Source: Pseudomonadales bacterium | GTDB taxonomy: Bacteria > Pseudomonadota > Gammaproteobacteria > Pseudomonadales > Azotimanducaceae | Assembly: GCA_016779585.1 (NCBI GenBank) | Contig: JADHNI010000012.1 | Location: 1 to 59,258, forward strand | Direction of reading: 5' to 3' | DNA length: 59,258 nucleotides | In this document: positions 18,218-26,342 of the stretch, in pieces | How positions within the stretch are numbered: position 1 is the first letter of the stretch | Layout of the letters: the number at the start of each line of letters is the position of its first letter | Translations under genes and position numbers: made by a program | Notes under the pieces: model-generated | The model's input: the letters and a program-made list of their open reading frames with translations, nothing else | Told to the model about the DNA's origin: nothing | The model's database searches: none

Positions 18218-18648
18218 TCGGTATAGATAAATACGGACAGCACCTGTTCCTGGCGAATGAGCATACAGAAATGCACGATGTTATAAAGAAACCTCGACAG
18301 TACGTCGATGAGGTCGCCGGGTTCCAGGTCCAGCGCATCCATATCCCCGGATTCGGACCAGATCTGGGCAATGCCCTCGATATCATCTTCCTCGATATCC
18401 GCAAGGCGTTCAGTGATCGTGATATCCAGCTTGAAAACCCAGGGACCCTCAGGACCGAACTCTAAAACCAGTTGTTCCAGGGACTCGGCCTCGTCGAAGA
18501 AGATGCCGAGCAGTTGTGCGTACAGCTGGGTGCGTAATTCCGAATGGATGCCCTCACAGGGCATGCAGGGGAAACTGTCAGCGGGATTGTCACCGATCTC
18601 CAGCGACAGGACCTGCTCTTCGACCGCGAGCAGCATGATTTCCGGCAT
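18214..18648 (-). CDS. Conserved-looking acidic protein of unknown function
   Basis: I do not recognise this 144-residue protein. It is strongly acidic, with clusters such as DIEEDDIEG and ESGDMDALDLEPGD, has no signal peptide or membrane segment, and holds two cysteines close together near the N-terminus (PCMPCEG). The C-terminal third is hydrophobic and helical (FLYNIVHFCMLIRQEQVLSVF). It starts 17 bp after the cold-shock gene and overlaps the SUI1 gene by 4 nt, so it is almost certainly expressed and linked to translation-related neighbours. Coding status rests on the overlaps and the codon pattern. Confidence 0.7.
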   Translation of the reverse strand: MPEIMLLAVEEQVLSLEIGDNPADSFPCMPCEGIHSELRTQLYAQLLGIFFDEAESLEQLVLEFGPEGPWVFKLDITITERLADIEEDDIEGIAQIWSESGDMDALDLEPGDLIDVLSRFLYNIVHFCMLIRQEQVLSVFIYTE

Positions 18649-18665
18649 GGTTGGGTTTCCCGACC

Positions 18666-19079
18666 TTAAGCAGGTATGACTTTATCCGCCTGAGGGCCCT
18701 TGTCACCTGTAGTGACAATGAAGCTGACGCGCTCTCCCTCGTTGATGGCGCGTTTGCCCTTGCCTTCAATATTACGGAAATGGACAAAAACATCCTCGCC
18801 CTGGTCGCGAGTGATGAAACCGTATCCCTTGCGGACGTTGAACCACTTTACGGTGCCCAGTTCCCGGTCATCCGCGTCGGCTCCTCTGGAAGCGCCACCC
18901 GGCAGGGGTGATGTGGCAGCCATGAGCGACGCAAACGACGTTGCCATGAATAACAGCATCAGGCTGATTTCAGGTGTGGTGGCTGGTATGGCGATACCGC
19001 CGTCGAGTAAGACCTTGGTGATCTCGTAAGCTATGAGACCGATAACGATGGAAAGAAGTATCCTCTTAACAATAACCAT
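18666..19079 (-). CDS. Membrane-anchored cold-shock domain protein
   Basis: A 137-residue protein with two predicted membrane helices (residues 4-25 and 37-56), a short flexible linker rich in Gly/Ala/Asp, and a complete cold-shock domain from residue 74. The nucleic-acid motifs KGYGFIT (RNP1) and VFVHF (RNP2) are intact. The domain would be held at the inner face of the membrane, unlike soluble CspA proteins. The 97-bp gap to pdxJ contains a small hairpin (TGCCCG/CGGGCA) and could carry a long 5' leader. RNA chaperone activity is inferred from the domain only. Confidence 0.85.
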   Translation of the reverse strand: MVIVKRILLSIVIGLIAYEITKVLLDGGIAIPATTPEISLMLLFMATSFASLMAATSPLPGGASRGADADDRELGTVKWFNVRKGYGFITRDQGEDVFVHFRNIEGKGKRAINEGERVSFIVTTGDKGPQADKVIPA

Positions 19080-19176
19080 GTGACTCTTTGTAATTTATGT
19101 TGTTTTTAGTGTGTATGCCCGGTTTAGGGCGGGCACATCATACACCAAGAAGCACCTTAGCGGTGGCGTTGGTAGC

Positions 19177-19944
19177 CTACAGGTTATCCAGGATCGATCG
19201 GTAGCGGGATACGGTCTCTGCCAGCCCCAGCCAAAGTGCATCCGTAATGATGGCATGCCCGATGGAAACCTCTTCAACCTCCGGTACCTCACGGCAGAAG
19301 TGTGCCAGGTTGTCCTGGTTGAGATCGTGCCCGGCGTTTATACCCAGACCCAGGCTGATGGCGTGAGTGCCGGCGCGAACAAAGTTCTCCAGGATTTGTT
19401 CGCCTTCTTCGCTGCCATAGTGCTCTGCGTATGGGCCGGTATAGAATTCGATCCGGTCAGCACCGAGGTGAGCTGCAAGCGTAAGTTGATCGTCATCCGG
19501 ATCCATGAAACAGCTGACCCTGGCGTTGTCAGCTTTGAGCTTGTCCACTATGGGTTGCAAACGGTTTGATTCACCGGTCAGGTTCCAGCCATGATCTGAC
19601 GTGAGCTGTTTCGGGTCGTCGGGCACCAGTGTGCACTGGTGCGGTTTCACTGCCTCAACGAGTTCCATGAAACCGGGGAATCCGTTGTCTTCAGGGCCCG
19701 CGTAGGGATTGCCCTCGATGTTGTACTCAATCTCCGAATACTGAGGTTTTACCAGCAACTCGGCCAGGTCATAGACATCGGAGGGGCGGATATGTCGCAT
19801 ATCAGGACGAGGGTGGACTGTGATGCCCTGAGCTCCCGCCTCGATAGCGGTAACGGCCGCATCAACGACATTCGGGATGGTGGTATCACGGGAATTCCTG
19901 ATCAGGGCAATCTTGTTCAGGTTAACGGACAGTTTGGTCGGCAT
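19177..19944 (-). CDS. pdxJ: Pyridoxine 5'-phosphate synthase
   Basis: Condenses 1-deoxyxylulose 5-phosphate with 3-amino-2-oxopropyl phosphate to form pyridoxine phosphate. The 255-residue TIM barrel has the standard start LSVNLNKIALIRNSR, GAQGITVHPRPDMRHIR, the FMDPDDDQL loop, the DRIEFYTGPYA strand, GLGINAGHDLN, and EVSIGHAIITDALWLGL at the end. All expected active-site segments are present. In many gammaproteobacteria pdxJ lies beside recO and acpS, but here it follows the SH3-domain protein gene by 20 bp in a minus-strand cluster. Confidence 0.96.
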   Translation of the reverse strand: MPTKLSVNLNKIALIRNSRDTTIPNVVDAAVTAIEAGAQGITVHPRPDMRHIRPSDVYDLAELLVKPQYSEIEYNIEGNPYAGPEDNGFPGFMELVEAVKPHQCTLVPDDPKQLTSDHGWNLTGESNRLQPIVDKLKADNARVSCFMDPDDDQLTLAAHLGADRIEFYTGPYAEHYGSEEGEQILENFVRAGTHAISLGLGINAGHDLNQDNLAHFCREVPEVEEVSIGHAIITDALWLGLAETVSRYRSILDNL

Positions 19945-19964
19945 GATGGCTCGCTCAGACTTCC

Positions 19965-20630
19965 CTAGGCCCAGCCGCTGTTGCTTCTGCGCTGGTAAAT
20001 TCGACGACCGATCCAGACACCAAACAGGAGCCCCAGCAGCACGGTGCCAGCACCCCGCAGGAACCAGTCCTGGGCGTTGTCATCAGACAGGTCCGCGTTC
20101 TCTGAATTCAGCCGGGCAATCTCCTCGAGCAGGGTTTCGCGGTCTTCGTTGAGCTGCTGGTTTTCCTGGTCAATCGCGATGGTGTTGGCTGAGAGTTCCG
20201 TTAGCTTCGCCAATTCTTCTGCCAGTTCATCTTTTTCGGTAGAAAGGTCGCCCTGTGAGGAATTCAATCGCTCATTTTCTTCGCGTGCTTCGCGCAGGCG
20301 GAGCAGAGTTTGCTGGTGTTCTGCTTCAAGACTGGCCAGGCGGTCTTTCATGCCATCCAGCTGAGTGGCAGCAATCGGCTCTTCCACCAGGTACTGCGTC
20401 TGCATCCAACCCTCCAGCCCATCTTCGGTCCTGACCCGCGAATAGCCCGTATCTTCATTGATCTCAAGCCTTTCCAGTTCCGTACCGCTGCGCAGTCCCC
20501 GGTGCAGGATGCGGTGTTCTGACGATTGGCCGCCACGCAGCGTAACATACAGCGTGTCCCTGACGTAGACGCGTTCTGCGATGGCCGAAGCGCTGGAAAC
20601 GAGTACCAGGAGTAGCAGGACCAGTCTCAT
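19965..20630 (-). CDS. TIGR04211-type SH3-domain membrane protein (YgiM-like)
   Basis: A 221-residue envelope protein. It has a signal peptide (residues 2-19), a bacterial SH3 domain (about 20-90: YVRDTLYVTLRGGQ and DGLEGWMQTQYL), a long acidic coiled coil (about 95-185), then a single membrane helix (about 192-212) with a short basic cytoplasmic tail. This matches the YgiM/TIGR04211 layout. Function is unknown; an envelope role is likely. ATG 20630 is preferred over an upstream start at 20747, which would read back through the yciI end and hide the signal peptide. Confidence 0.88.
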   Translation of the reverse strand: MRLVLLLLVLVSSASAIAERVYVRDTLYVTLRGGQSSEHRILHRGLRSGTELERLEINEDTGYSRVRTEDGLEGWMQTQYLVEEPIAATQLDGMKDRLASLEAEHQQTLLRLREAREENERLNSSQGDLSTEKDELAEELAKLTELSANTIAIDQENQQLNEDRETLLEEIARLNSENADLSDDNAQDWFLRGAGTVLLGLLFGVWIGRRIYQRRSNSGWA

Positions 20631-20631
20631 G

Positions 20632-20931
20632 TCAGGGTACAACTTTTTTGAACGGTTTGACCTTGACAGTGCCCCAGACACCAGCTTGCACATAAGGATC
20701 CGCCTCAGCCCAGGTTTTTGCCTCTTCCAGCGATCCGAATTCAGCAATCACCATGGAGCCTGTAAAGCCTGCTTCCCCGGGATTTTCATCATCAATGGCA
20801 GGCATTGGACCGCCGATGACAACTCTTCCAGCATCGACCAGGGGCTTCATTCGCTCCAGGTGTGCAGGCCTTGAAGCCTTTCGTTTCTCAAGGCTGTCCG
20901 GTGTGTCCTCGGCAATGATGACGTACAACAT
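20632..20931 (-). CDS. yciI: YciI family protein
   Basis: A 99-residue ferredoxin-like-fold protein. It begins [17 protein letters not shown] and contains [21 protein letters not shown], then [20 protein letters not shown], which is the YciI signature with its conserved His and Asp. Members have been proposed to act as small lyases or dehydrochlorinase-like enzymes, but no role is firmly assigned. It lies 18 bp after yciB, the same adjacency as in E. coli. Confidence 0.92.
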   Translation of the reverse strand: MLYVIIAEDTPDSLEKRKASRPAHLERMKPLVDAGRVVIGGPMPAIDDENPGEAGFTGSMVIAEFGSLEEAKTWAEADPYVQAGVWGTVKVKPFKKVVP

Positions 20932-20949
20932 GTTCGATCCTTATTGTTC

Positions 20950-21522
20950 CTAGTCTGCGGTTGACTCGACGGTGTCGTCAGACTCTTCCTCTTCGATATA
21001 GCCACCTTTAATCAGGTAGGTCATGGTGATGATCATGTAGGTAAGTGTGATGGCGATGCCGCCCACGAGCTTGTAAGTCACCCAGAAGTCGGTACTGAAA
21101 CCATAGGCCACCACCAGGTTCAGTGCGCCTGCCAGAAAGAAGCCAAAAGACCAGCCGTAGGCCAGGTTGCGCCAGACATGGTCAGGCAGGGTTATGTGCT
21201 CGCCCAGCAGTTTTTTCAGCAGGTTATCTTTCGAGACAAACTGGCTCAGGAGCAGGGTGGCGCAGAACACCCAGTTCACGATGGTGGGTTTCCACTTGAT
21301 GAACAGGTCATCCTGGAAGGCGAGCGTCATGCCACCGAAAATCATGGCCACGTAGAACACTACCTGCGTCTGCTTGCGGACGTAATGATCCATACCATAT
21401 TCGAGACCGACCTGGACGCAGACACCAGCCATCAATACGGCGGTGGCCAGGTAGATATCGCGTGTCGTGAAATAGACGGCCACAAAAACGGCGATAGGAA
21501 TAAATTCAATAAACTGGCGCAT
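20950..21522 (-). CDS. yciB: Inner membrane-spanning protein YciB (septation protein A)
   Basis: A 190-residue protein with about five helices. It has the family opening QFIEFIPIAVFVAVYF, then the KWKPTIVNWVFCATLLLSQF segment and the LPDHVWRNLAYGWSFGFFLAGALNLVVAY region. E. coli YciB is linked to cell-envelope synthesis and septation. The C-terminal tail is acidic (EEEESDDTVES). It is the first gene of the minus-strand cluster and is divergent from yciO with 98 bp between them. Confidence 0.94.
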   Translation of the reverse strand: MRQFIEFIPIAVFVAVYFTTRDIYLATAVLMAGVCVQVGLEYGMDHYVRKQTQVVFYVAMIFGGMTLAFQDDLFIKWKPTIVNWVFCATLLLSQFVSKDNLLKKLLGEHITLPDHVWRNLAYGWSFGFFLAGALNLVVAYGFSTDFWVTYKLVGGIAITLTYMIITMTYLIKGGYIEEEESDDTVESTAD

Positions 21523-21620
21523 ACGTTAACTCTTCTACAGATCGCCATAATAAAGCATTTGTGGTTTACCGGCACTGACGTGATTACAATGTCCGCTTTT
21601 TCACGCCGGCGGCAAATGCA

Positions 21621-22241
21621 TTGAGCCAGTTTTTTCGCATTCATCCGGATAATCCGCAGCATCGCCTGATTCACCAGGCAGTTGAGATCCTGAGAAAAGG
21701 GGGAGTCGTAGTTTACCCCACTGACTCAGCGTACGCGCTTGGCTGTCATATTGGTGACAAGAAAGCGATTGAAAGGATCCGGAGAATTCGTCGATTGGAG
21801 CGCGACCATCATTTTGCCCTGGTTTGTCGCGATCTGTCAGAGCTTGGTGTTTACTCCAAGGTGGACAATGCGGCTTACCGGCAAATCAAGGCGGCTACGC
21901 CAGGACCTTACACTTTTATCCTGCCCGCTACCCGTGAGGTGCCAAGGCGGCTGGTGGACGAGAAACGGAAATCCATCGGCCTGCGTGTACCGGACAATGA
22001 AATCTGCAGGGCATTGCTGGCGGAACTGGGTGAGCCGATCATGAGCACCACGTTGATCCTGCCCGGTGATGAGTACCCCCTGACTGATCCCGATGAGATT
22101 CGTGACCTGATGGAGCACCAGGTAGAGCTGGTCATTGACGGTGGCTTCTGTGGGCTGGAGTCGACCACCGTAATCAGCATGGAACAGGACTATCCAGAGG
22201 TGGTTCGTGAAGGTATGGGTGACACCAGCCTGTTCGCCTGA
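21621..22241 (+). CDS. yciO: YciO/Sua5/YrdC-family protein (L-threonylcarbamoyladenylate synthase-like)
   Basis: A 206-residue protein collinear with E. coli YciO from SQFFRIHPDNPQHRL onward. It has YPTDSAYALG, KAATPGPYTFIL, the EKRKSIGLRVPDN nucleotide-binding segment and the closing VVREGMGD. YrdC-family proteins bind ATP and RNA. TsaC members make threonylcarbamoyl-AMP for tRNA t6A, while YciO has weak or uncertain activity of that kind. The only suitable start is TTG 21621; no in-frame ATG gives the conserved N-terminus and no strong ribosome site is visible. Confidence 0.9.
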   Translation: MSQFFRIHPDNPQHRLIHQAVEILRKGGVVVYPTDSAYALGCHIGDKKAIERIRRIRRLERDHHFALVCRDLSELGVYSKVDNAAYRQIKAATPGPYTFILPATREVPRRLVDEKRKSIGLRVPDNEICRALLAELGEPIMSTTLILPGDEYPLTDPDEIRDLMEHQVELVIDGGFCGLESTTVISMEQDYPEVVREGMGDTSLFA

Positions 22242-22271
22242 AAACTGCACGACAGCTGCGATTCGTATCAG

Positions 22272-22277
22272 TATAAT
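22272..22277 (+). promoter_or_regulatory. Probable -10 box for trpS
   Basis: A perfect TATAAT lies 83 bp before the trpS GTG. A transcript start near 22284 would leave a leader of about 77 nt. The -35 region is not convincing. Confidence 0.45.
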
Positions 22278-22360
22278 CCGCTCTAAAACCGCCATTTAAT
22301 GACGTTGAAAACATCCCTCCGCTGTAAAGCACTTGTATTGAACCCCCCACTGGAGCTGCT

Positions 22361-23575
22361 GTGAGCCAGATTGAAGCACAGAAGCGCGTTCTGTCAGGAA
22401 TGCGCCCGACCGGTCGTTTACACCTGGGCCACTATCATGGTGTGCTGAAAAACTGGGTGCGCCTGCAGCATGAGTATGAGTGCTTCTTTTTTGTGGCTGA
22501 CTGGCATGCCCTTACAACACACTATGAAGATCCTGAAGTCATTGAGGAAAGCGTCTGGCAGATGGTGATTGACTGGCTGGCATCCGGCGTAAACCTCGGG
22601 TCTGCTTCGCTGTTTATCCAGTCCAGGGTGCCGGAGCATGCGGAACTGCACCTGATGCTGTCGATGATTACCCCCTTGTCCTGGGTGGAGCGGGTGCCCA
22701 GTTACAAGGACATGATTGCGAAATCCAATGATCGCGACCTGGCTACTTATGGTTTCCTTGGCTACCCGGTTCTGCAGAGCTCGGACATTCTGATCTACAA
22801 GGCTGGAAATGTACCTGTCGGTGCGGACCAGGTACCGCATGTGGAAATCACACGCCAGATTGCTCGCCGATTCAACCATATTTTCGGTCGCGATTCCGGT
22901 TTTGAGGAACATGCAGAAGAAGCCATCAAGAAGATGGGGCGCAAGAATGCAAAGATGTATCGTGAGCTACGGCGGGAATACATGGAACAGGGTAACCAGG
23001 AGTCTCTGGAAAAAGCCCAGGCGCTGATCCAGGACCAGCAGAACATCTCCCTGGGTGATCGTGATCGACTCTTCGGCTATCTCGAAGGCGGCGGCAAGGT
23101 GATATTGCCTGAACCGCAGGCGCTGCTCACGGAAGCTTCAGTGATGCCGGGCCTGGACGGGCAGAAGATGTCCAAGTCCTATAACAACACCATCCAGATG
23201 CGCGAAGAAGAAGACGAAGTGGTCAGGAAGATAAAGACCATGACCACGGACCCTGCACGCGTCCGCCGAACTGACCCCGGGGATCCGGATGTCTGTCCGG
23301 TGTTCCAGTTGCATGTTGTTTATTCCGACGATGAGACCAAAACCTGGGTGAGACAGGGGTGTACCTCAGCAGGCATTGGCTGTCTTGATTGTAAAAAGCC
23401 GCTGATCGACAAGGTGCTTGAAGAGCAGCAGCCGTTCCGTGAGCGCGCCAAACAGTACGAGGAAAACCCGGACCTGGTGAAGTCGATCGTTGCCGAGGGG
23501 TGTGAAAAGGCACGAAGTATCGCCCGTGCAACCATGGAAGAGGTTCGCTCTGCCATGGGTTTGGATTACAGATAG
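22361..23575 (+). CDS. trpS: Tryptophanyl-tRNA synthetase
   Basis: Class I synthetase charging tRNA-Trp. In 404 residues it has the HIGH region TGRLHLGHYHGVLKNW at the N-terminus, the signature KMSKS in GQKMSKSYNN near residue 267, and the long-form insertion characteristic of the Pseudomonas-type enzyme (E. coli TrpS has about 334 residues). A CXXC pair (GCLDCKK) sits near residue 345. It starts with GTG 22361, preceded by GGAG. It is followed after 56 bp by scpA. Confidence 0.96.
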   Translation: MSQIEAQKRVLSGMRPTGRLHLGHYHGVLKNWVRLQHEYECFFFVADWHALTTHYEDPEVIEESVWQMVIDWLASGVNLGSASLFIQSRVPEHAELHLMLSMITPLSWVERVPSYKDMIAKSNDRDLATYGFLGYPVLQSSDILIYKAGNVPVGADQVPHVEITRQIARRFNHIFGRDSGFEEHAEEAIKKMGRKNAKMYRELRREYMEQGNQESLEKAQALIQDQQNISLGDRDRLFGYLEGGGKVILPEPQALLTEASVMPGLDGQKMSKSYNNTIQMREEEDEVVRKIKTMTTDPARVRRTDPGDPDVCPVFQLHVVYSDDETKTWVRQGCTSAGIGCLDCKKPLIDKVLEEQQPFRERAKQYEENPDLVKSIVAEGCEKARSIARATMEEVRSAMGLDYR

Positions 23576-23631
23576 CGCCTGGATTACCGCTAGGTATTTG
23601 ACAGACGACAGGTTCTGTCGAGAGGGAGAGA

Positions 23632-24615
23632 ATGGAAGAGACAAGCGCGGAAGCTGAAAAAAAACAGGGAGGACCTGTCGGTACTGACGGTATTGTTCAG
23701 GCCGAGATGCCCTTTGCTATGGTACAGGGCGCACCGGTCACCCAGCTACCGCTGGACCTTTATATACCCCCTGATGCGCTGGAGGTTATCCTCGAGGCTT
23801 TTGAAGGTCCGCTGGACCTGCTGCTCTATCTCATTCGGAAACAGAATCTCGATATTCTCGATATCCAGGTGTCCGAGATTACCCAGCAGTACATGGAATA
23901 TATCGATCTCATGGAAGAGATGCAGTTCGAAATTGCCGCAGAATACCTGGTGATGGCGGCGGTACTGGCGGAAATCAAGTCTCGCATGCTGTTGCCCAGG
24001 CAGGCGGAAGAAGAAGAGGATGAGGATGATCCTCGAGCGGAACTGATCCGCAAGCTGCAGGAGTATGAACGTTTCAAGCAGGCCGCGATGGACCTGGATG
24101 AGTTGAACCGACTCAACAGGAATTTCTGGGTTGCCATGGCGGAGGCCCCGGTCACCGAGAAGGTTCGGCCCCTGCCGGAAGTTCAGCTGCAGGACCTGCT
24201 GGTGGAACTCTCCCGCGTGCTGAAGCGTGCAGAGAATTTCAGCCACCACCATATTGCCCTGGAACCGCTTTCCACCAGGGAGCGCATGTCAAATATCCTG
24301 GACAGGGTTTCGGCTTCCAGGGGTGTCCAGTTTGTACCGTTTGTCAGTCTGTTCCAGGTGGAAGAAGGCCGCTCCGGGGTGATTGTGACATTTATAGCGG
24401 TGATGGAACTCATCAAGGAATCCCTGCTGGAACTGGTGCAGTCTGAACCCTTTGCACCCATCCATGTGAAGGCGCGAACCACCAGCTTTGAAGAAATCGA
24501 AGAAGAGCCCTCAGCCGGGGTTGTTGAAGAGCCTTCAGCTGGGGTTGTTAAAGACGGTGAAGAGCCCTCAGCTGAAGTTGGCGCAGAACCATTAGCTGAT
24601 GACAAAAGTCAGTAA
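23632..24615 (+). CDS. scpA: Segregation and condensation protein A
   Basis: Kleisin subunit that bridges SMC heads together with ScpB. The core covers residues 45-285: FEGPLDLLLYLIRKQNLDILDI, AAEYLVMAAVLAEIKSRMLLP, and a C-terminal winged helix (RSGVIVTFIAVMELIKESLLEL). The first 40 residues and the last 40 are extensions. The tail carries a degenerate repeat (EEPSAGVV twice, then EEPSAEVG) encoded by 24-bp near-direct repeats at 24502, 24526 and 24559. A GAGGGAGAG ribosome site precedes ATG 23632. The order scpA-scpB-rluB is conserved. Confidence 0.95.
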   Translation: MEETSAEAEKKQGGPVGTDGIVQAEMPFAMVQGAPVTQLPLDLYIPPDALEVILEAFEGPLDLLLYLIRKQNLDILDIQVSEITQQYMEYIDLMEEMQFEIAAEYLVMAAVLAEIKSRMLLPRQAEEEEDEDDPRAELIRKLQEYERFKQAAMDLDELNRLNRNFWVAMAEAPVTEKVRPLPEVQLQDLLVELSRVLKRAENFSHHHIALEPLSTRERMSNILDRVSASRGVQFVPFVSLFQVEEGRSGVIVTFIAVMELIKESLLELVQSEPFAPIHVKARTTSFEEIEEEPSAGVVEEPSAGVVKDGEEPSAEVGAEPLADDKSQ

Positions 24616-24623
24616 GGAATACG

Positions 24624-25547
24624 ATGGAAGGACTACCCTTAAAGCAGATTGTTGAAGGCGCCATTATGGCCGCCGAAACACCCCTGTCTGTTGATCAGCT
24701 GATGCAGCTGTTTGAGGACGAAGGACCTGATCGCTCAGATGTGCGTGAGGTGCTGAAAGAGATTGAAGAGGACTGTGAAGGCCGTGGTTATGAACTGAAG
24801 CAGGTGGCATCCGGGTATCGTTTTCAGGTTCGTAGCGACTATGGTGAATGGGTTTCTCGACTGTGGAAAGAAAAGCCGCCTCGCTATTCTCGCGCCTTGC
24901 TGGAAACGTTGGCGCTGGTGGCCTACAAGCAGCCCATCACCCGTGGTGATATTGAAGAGATTCGTGGTGTTGCCGTCAGCACGAACATCATGCGCACCCT
25001 TGTCGAGCGTGAATGGGTTCGTGTTGTTGGCCACCGGGACGTGCCAGGCCAGCCAGCGCTTTATGCGACAACGAGGGAATTTCTCGATTACTTTGACCTT
25101 CGAAGCCTTGATGAACTGCCAACGCTGGCAGAGATCAAGGATATGACCAAGGTGAACGAAGAGCTCGACATGGAGGAAGAGCTGATTGAGGTGCGCACGC
25201 TTGAGATCGATACCGAGGAGCAGGAAGCGGTTGCAGGAATCGATGACACTGATCTCGATGCGGTTTCCGAGCAGGTCGATAACATCCAACAGAATATCAA
25301 GAACCTGTTCGCCGCTGATCAGGCTGACAATGTTGATTTCGAGGAGGATGACGATATTGATGCCGAGGAGAATGACGGTGCCAGTGAAGCGGTAGCCGAG
25401 GAAACATCTGTGCCTGAATCGGAAGTTGTTGCAGCAGACACTTCGGATGAAGACCCGGATCCTGAAGACCCGGATCCTGAAGACCCGGATCCTGAAGACC
25501 CGGATCCTGAAGACCCGGATCCTGAAGACCGAAGCCGTAGTGTCTGA
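24624..25547 (+). CDS. scpB: Segregation and condensation protein B
   Basis: Two winged-helix domains (about residues 8-165) form the ScpB core that binds ScpA. The characteristic segments are AAETPLSVDQLMQLF, GYRFQVRSDYGEWVSRLW, RYSRALLETLALVAYKQPITRGDIEEIRGVAVS and GHRDVPGQPALYATTREFLDYF. After residue 180 comes a long acidic tail ending in five EDPDP repeats plus ED, encoded by a 15-bp tandem repeat. The last 8 nt overlap the rluB start. The low-complexity tail is probably disordered. Confidence 0.94.
   Translation: MEGLPLKQIVEGAIMAAETPLSVDQLMQLFEDEGPDRSDVREVLKEIEEDCEGRGYELKQVASGYRFQVRSDYGEWVSRLWKEKPPRYSRALLETLALVAYKQPITRGDIEEIRGVAVSTNIMRTLVEREWVRVVGHRDVPGQPALYATTREFLDYFDLRSLDELPTLAEIKDMTKVNEELDMEEELIEVRTLEIDTEEQEAVAGIDDTDLDAVSEQVDNIQQNIKNLFAADQADNVDFEEDDDIDAEENDGASEAVAEETSVPESEVVAADTSDEDPDPEDPDPEDPDPEDPDPEDPDPEDRSRSV
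25449..25530. repeat. 15-bp tandem repeat, 5.5 copies, in scpB/rluB junction
   Basis: Five exact copies of GAAGACCCGGATCCT (25449-25523) plus a 7-nt partial copy. Because the unit is a multiple of three, copy number can change without shifting frame. In the ScpB frame it reads EDPDP. In the rluB frame it is also open and reads KTRIL from an ATG at 25447. The minus strand is open through it too, which creates a long spurious frame. Confidence 0.97.
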
Positions 25548-26301
25548 AGAACTTCCCTCAGAGAAACTCCAGAAGGTCCTTGCCGCCCGTGGTCTCGGCT
25601 CGCGCCGGGAGATAGAGCGCTGGATCAGCGACGGGCGAATCCGGGTCAACGGAAAAGTAGCCACCCTGGGCGATCGTGTTACCGACAAGGACCGGATTCA
25701 GGTTGACGGTAAAAACATCAGCATCCGAAAAAACTCACATCGCTACCTCCTTTACAACAAGCCTGAAGGCGAGATCTGCAGCCGCGACGATCCGGAAGGC
25801 AGGGCGACTGTCTTTGACAAGCTGCCAAAGCTTAGGAGCCAGCGCTGGATCTCCGTTGGGCGGCTCGACTACAACACCAGCGGCCTGCTGTTGTTCACCA
25901 CTGATGGTGAGCTGGCGAACCGCCTGATGCATCCGTCATCCAATATTGAACGGGAATACGCGGTGCGCGTTCTGGGAGATGTCAGCGCGGATGCACTGGT
26001 GCGCATGCGTGAAGGAGTGCTCCTGGAAGACGGCATCTACCGGTTTGCAGATATCCAGCAGCATCCTCATGCAGAAGACAGCCAGGGCGCGGCTAACCAA
26101 TGGTATTACGTTGTACTGATGGAAGGAAAAAACCGTGAGGTGCGACGCCTCTGGGAGTCCCAGGGATACACCGTCAGCCGGTTGAAGCGGGTACGCTATG
26201 GCAGCTTCTTTATTCCTTCATCGGTCAAGGCCGGCCGATTCGTCGACTTGAAAAGCAAAGACGTGAAAGAGCTGTATCGAATGGCAGGCCTGGAGTCATA
26301 A
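25540..26301 (+). CDS. rluB: 23S rRNA pseudouridine(2605) synthase RluB
   Basis: Converts U2605 (E. coli numbering) of 23S rRNA to pseudouridine. An S4 RNA-binding domain (EKLQKVLAARGLGSRREIE) is followed by the RsuA-type catalytic domain with the active aspartate in GRLDYNTSGLLLFTTDG and the KNREVRRLWESQGYTVSRLKRVRYG segment. GTG 25540 gives a 253-residue protein matching family N-termini and overlaps scpB by 8 nt. An ATG at 25447 would add a 31-residue N-terminus made mostly of KTRIL repeats, which cannot be excluded. Confidence 0.93.
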   Translation: MSEELPSEKLQKVLAARGLGSRREIERWISDGRIRVNGKVATLGDRVTDKDRIQVDGKNISIRKNSHRYLLYNKPEGEICSRDDPEGRATVFDKLPKLRSQRWISVGRLDYNTSGLLLFTTDGELANRLMHPSSNIEREYAVRVLGDVSADALVRMREGVLLEDGIYRFADIQQHPHAEDSQGAANQWYYVVLMEGKNREVRRLWESQGYTVSRLKRVRYGSFFIPSSVKAGRFVDLKSKDVKELYRMAGLES

Positions 26302-26303
26302 CC

Positions 26304-26342
26304 GGGGACAGTTTACTACTCTTCAGAAAGTAAACTGTCCCC
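26304..26342. repeat. 14-bp perfect inverted repeat at rluB/yciK convergence
   Basis: GGGGACAGTTTACT (26304-26317) and AGTAAACTGTCCCC (26329-26342) are exact complements around an 11-nt loop. The element starts 3 bp after the rluB stop and contains the last codons and stop codon of yciK. It lacks a T-run. From memory it resembles the GGGGACAG-type REP sequences seen in many environmental genomes near REP-associated transposases. It may act as a bidirectional mRNA-end hairpin. Confidence 0.8.

Noticed and set aside
25449-25530. CRISPR-like array
   Set aside because: Units are directly adjacent 15-mers with no spacers and lie in a coding region.
24735-25688. Long minus-strand frame of 317 codons opposite scpB and rluB
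   Set aside because: It is kept open mainly by the 15-bp repeat and lies fully opposite two well-supported genes; the translation has low-complexity runs and no family resemblance.
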